A stretch of DNA of 60,057 nt, from NCBI GenBank assembly GCA_900318955.1, contig ONMJ01000023.1, positions 1 through 60,057 of the forward strand, in the 5' to 3' direction. Every line of letters starts with the position of its first letter. Within the stretch, counting starts at the first letter, position 1. This document shows positions 59,951 to 60,057 of the stretch, in pieces. Under the pieces are notes generated by a model. That model was not told where the DNA came from. It saw only the letters and a program-made list of their open reading frames with translations, and made no database searches. The translations under genes were made by a program, and so were the position numbers. Source of the stretch: an uncultured Bacteroidales bacterium. Its GTDB lineage: Bacteria; Bacteroidota; Bacteroidia; Bacteroidales; UBA932.

Positions 59951-60057
59951 GGAGGGAGAAGGACCTGGGCCATCCTATTTTCGTATTTTTGCGGACAAGG
60001 GAGGTCTTGGGGGGCGAGCGGAGTGCTATCTTGGTAAGCTTTGCTATACCGCGACAA

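Noticed and set aside
59951-60057. tRNA gene at the right edge
   Set aside because: GCTATCTTGGTAAGC resembles a D-arm, but the following bases do not form an anticodon stem and the window ends before a full cloverleaf could be tested.

Overview
The window looks like a piece of a Bacteroidota chromosome, most likely order Bacteroidales. At least two dozen genes are preceded by the Bacteroidota -7 box TAnnTTTG, almost none has a purine-rich Shine-Dalgarno, and the gene set is typical of that group (S41 tricorn-like protease, paired ABC-2 permeases with TolC and HlyD, OmpA-type porin, LamG-GDPD lipoprotein, DUF2795 protein, MurQ with a BadF-type sugar kinase). No tRNA or rRNA gene was recognised.

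Region 1 (1-2,490) is AT-rich accessory DNA. It holds the 3' end of an unrecognised gene, a coiled-coil protein with a C-terminal membrane anchor, and a retron. The retron has its own promoter (1207-1214), an msr-msd RNA closed by 14-bp complementary ends (1230-1416), and a reverse transcriptase with NAxxH, YADD and VTG motifs (1441-2484). No recognised effector is attached, which makes this the most interesting locus here.

Region 2 (2,490-8,900) is ordinary core DNA: CreD-like protein, LMW phosphatase, inositol monophosphatase-type enzyme, HD hydrolase, cupin protein, YqeY, MutT, a PNPOx-like lipoprotein and a rhomboid protease. Region 3 (8,950-13,400) is an accessory block of unrecognised, mostly exported proteins separated by a dispersed repeat of about 63 bp. 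The repeat's left copy truncates a gene coupled to rhomboid. Region 4 (13,500-23,400) has GDPD, FolE, HtpG, a GT4 glycosyltransferase, an acyl-CoA ligase, a HAD phosphatase and two related secreted proteins.

Region 5 (23,397-24,903) is a 1.5-kb gene-free stretch packed with palindromes, an inverted-repeat element and three separate tandem-repeat families, ending at the ompA terminator. Region 6 (24,904-43,260) is core: OmpA, UvrB, then a minus-strand cluster rpsA-rnz-GH73-mltG-lipoprotein-relA, and a second minus-strand cluster pnuC-SGNH-NAGK-murQ-recR-mntP-corA that includes peptidoglycan-sugar recycling.

Region 7 (43,280-48,400) is an AraC regulator divergent from a TolC-HlyD-permease-permease efflux operon that lacks an ATPase gene. 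Region 8 (48,400-60,057) has FKBP, the overlapping S41 protease-gmk-nadD-CYTH operon, FBP aldolase, a secreted protein, and a pgi-copA pair. The right edge carries a perfect 16-bp stem hairpin of unknown role.
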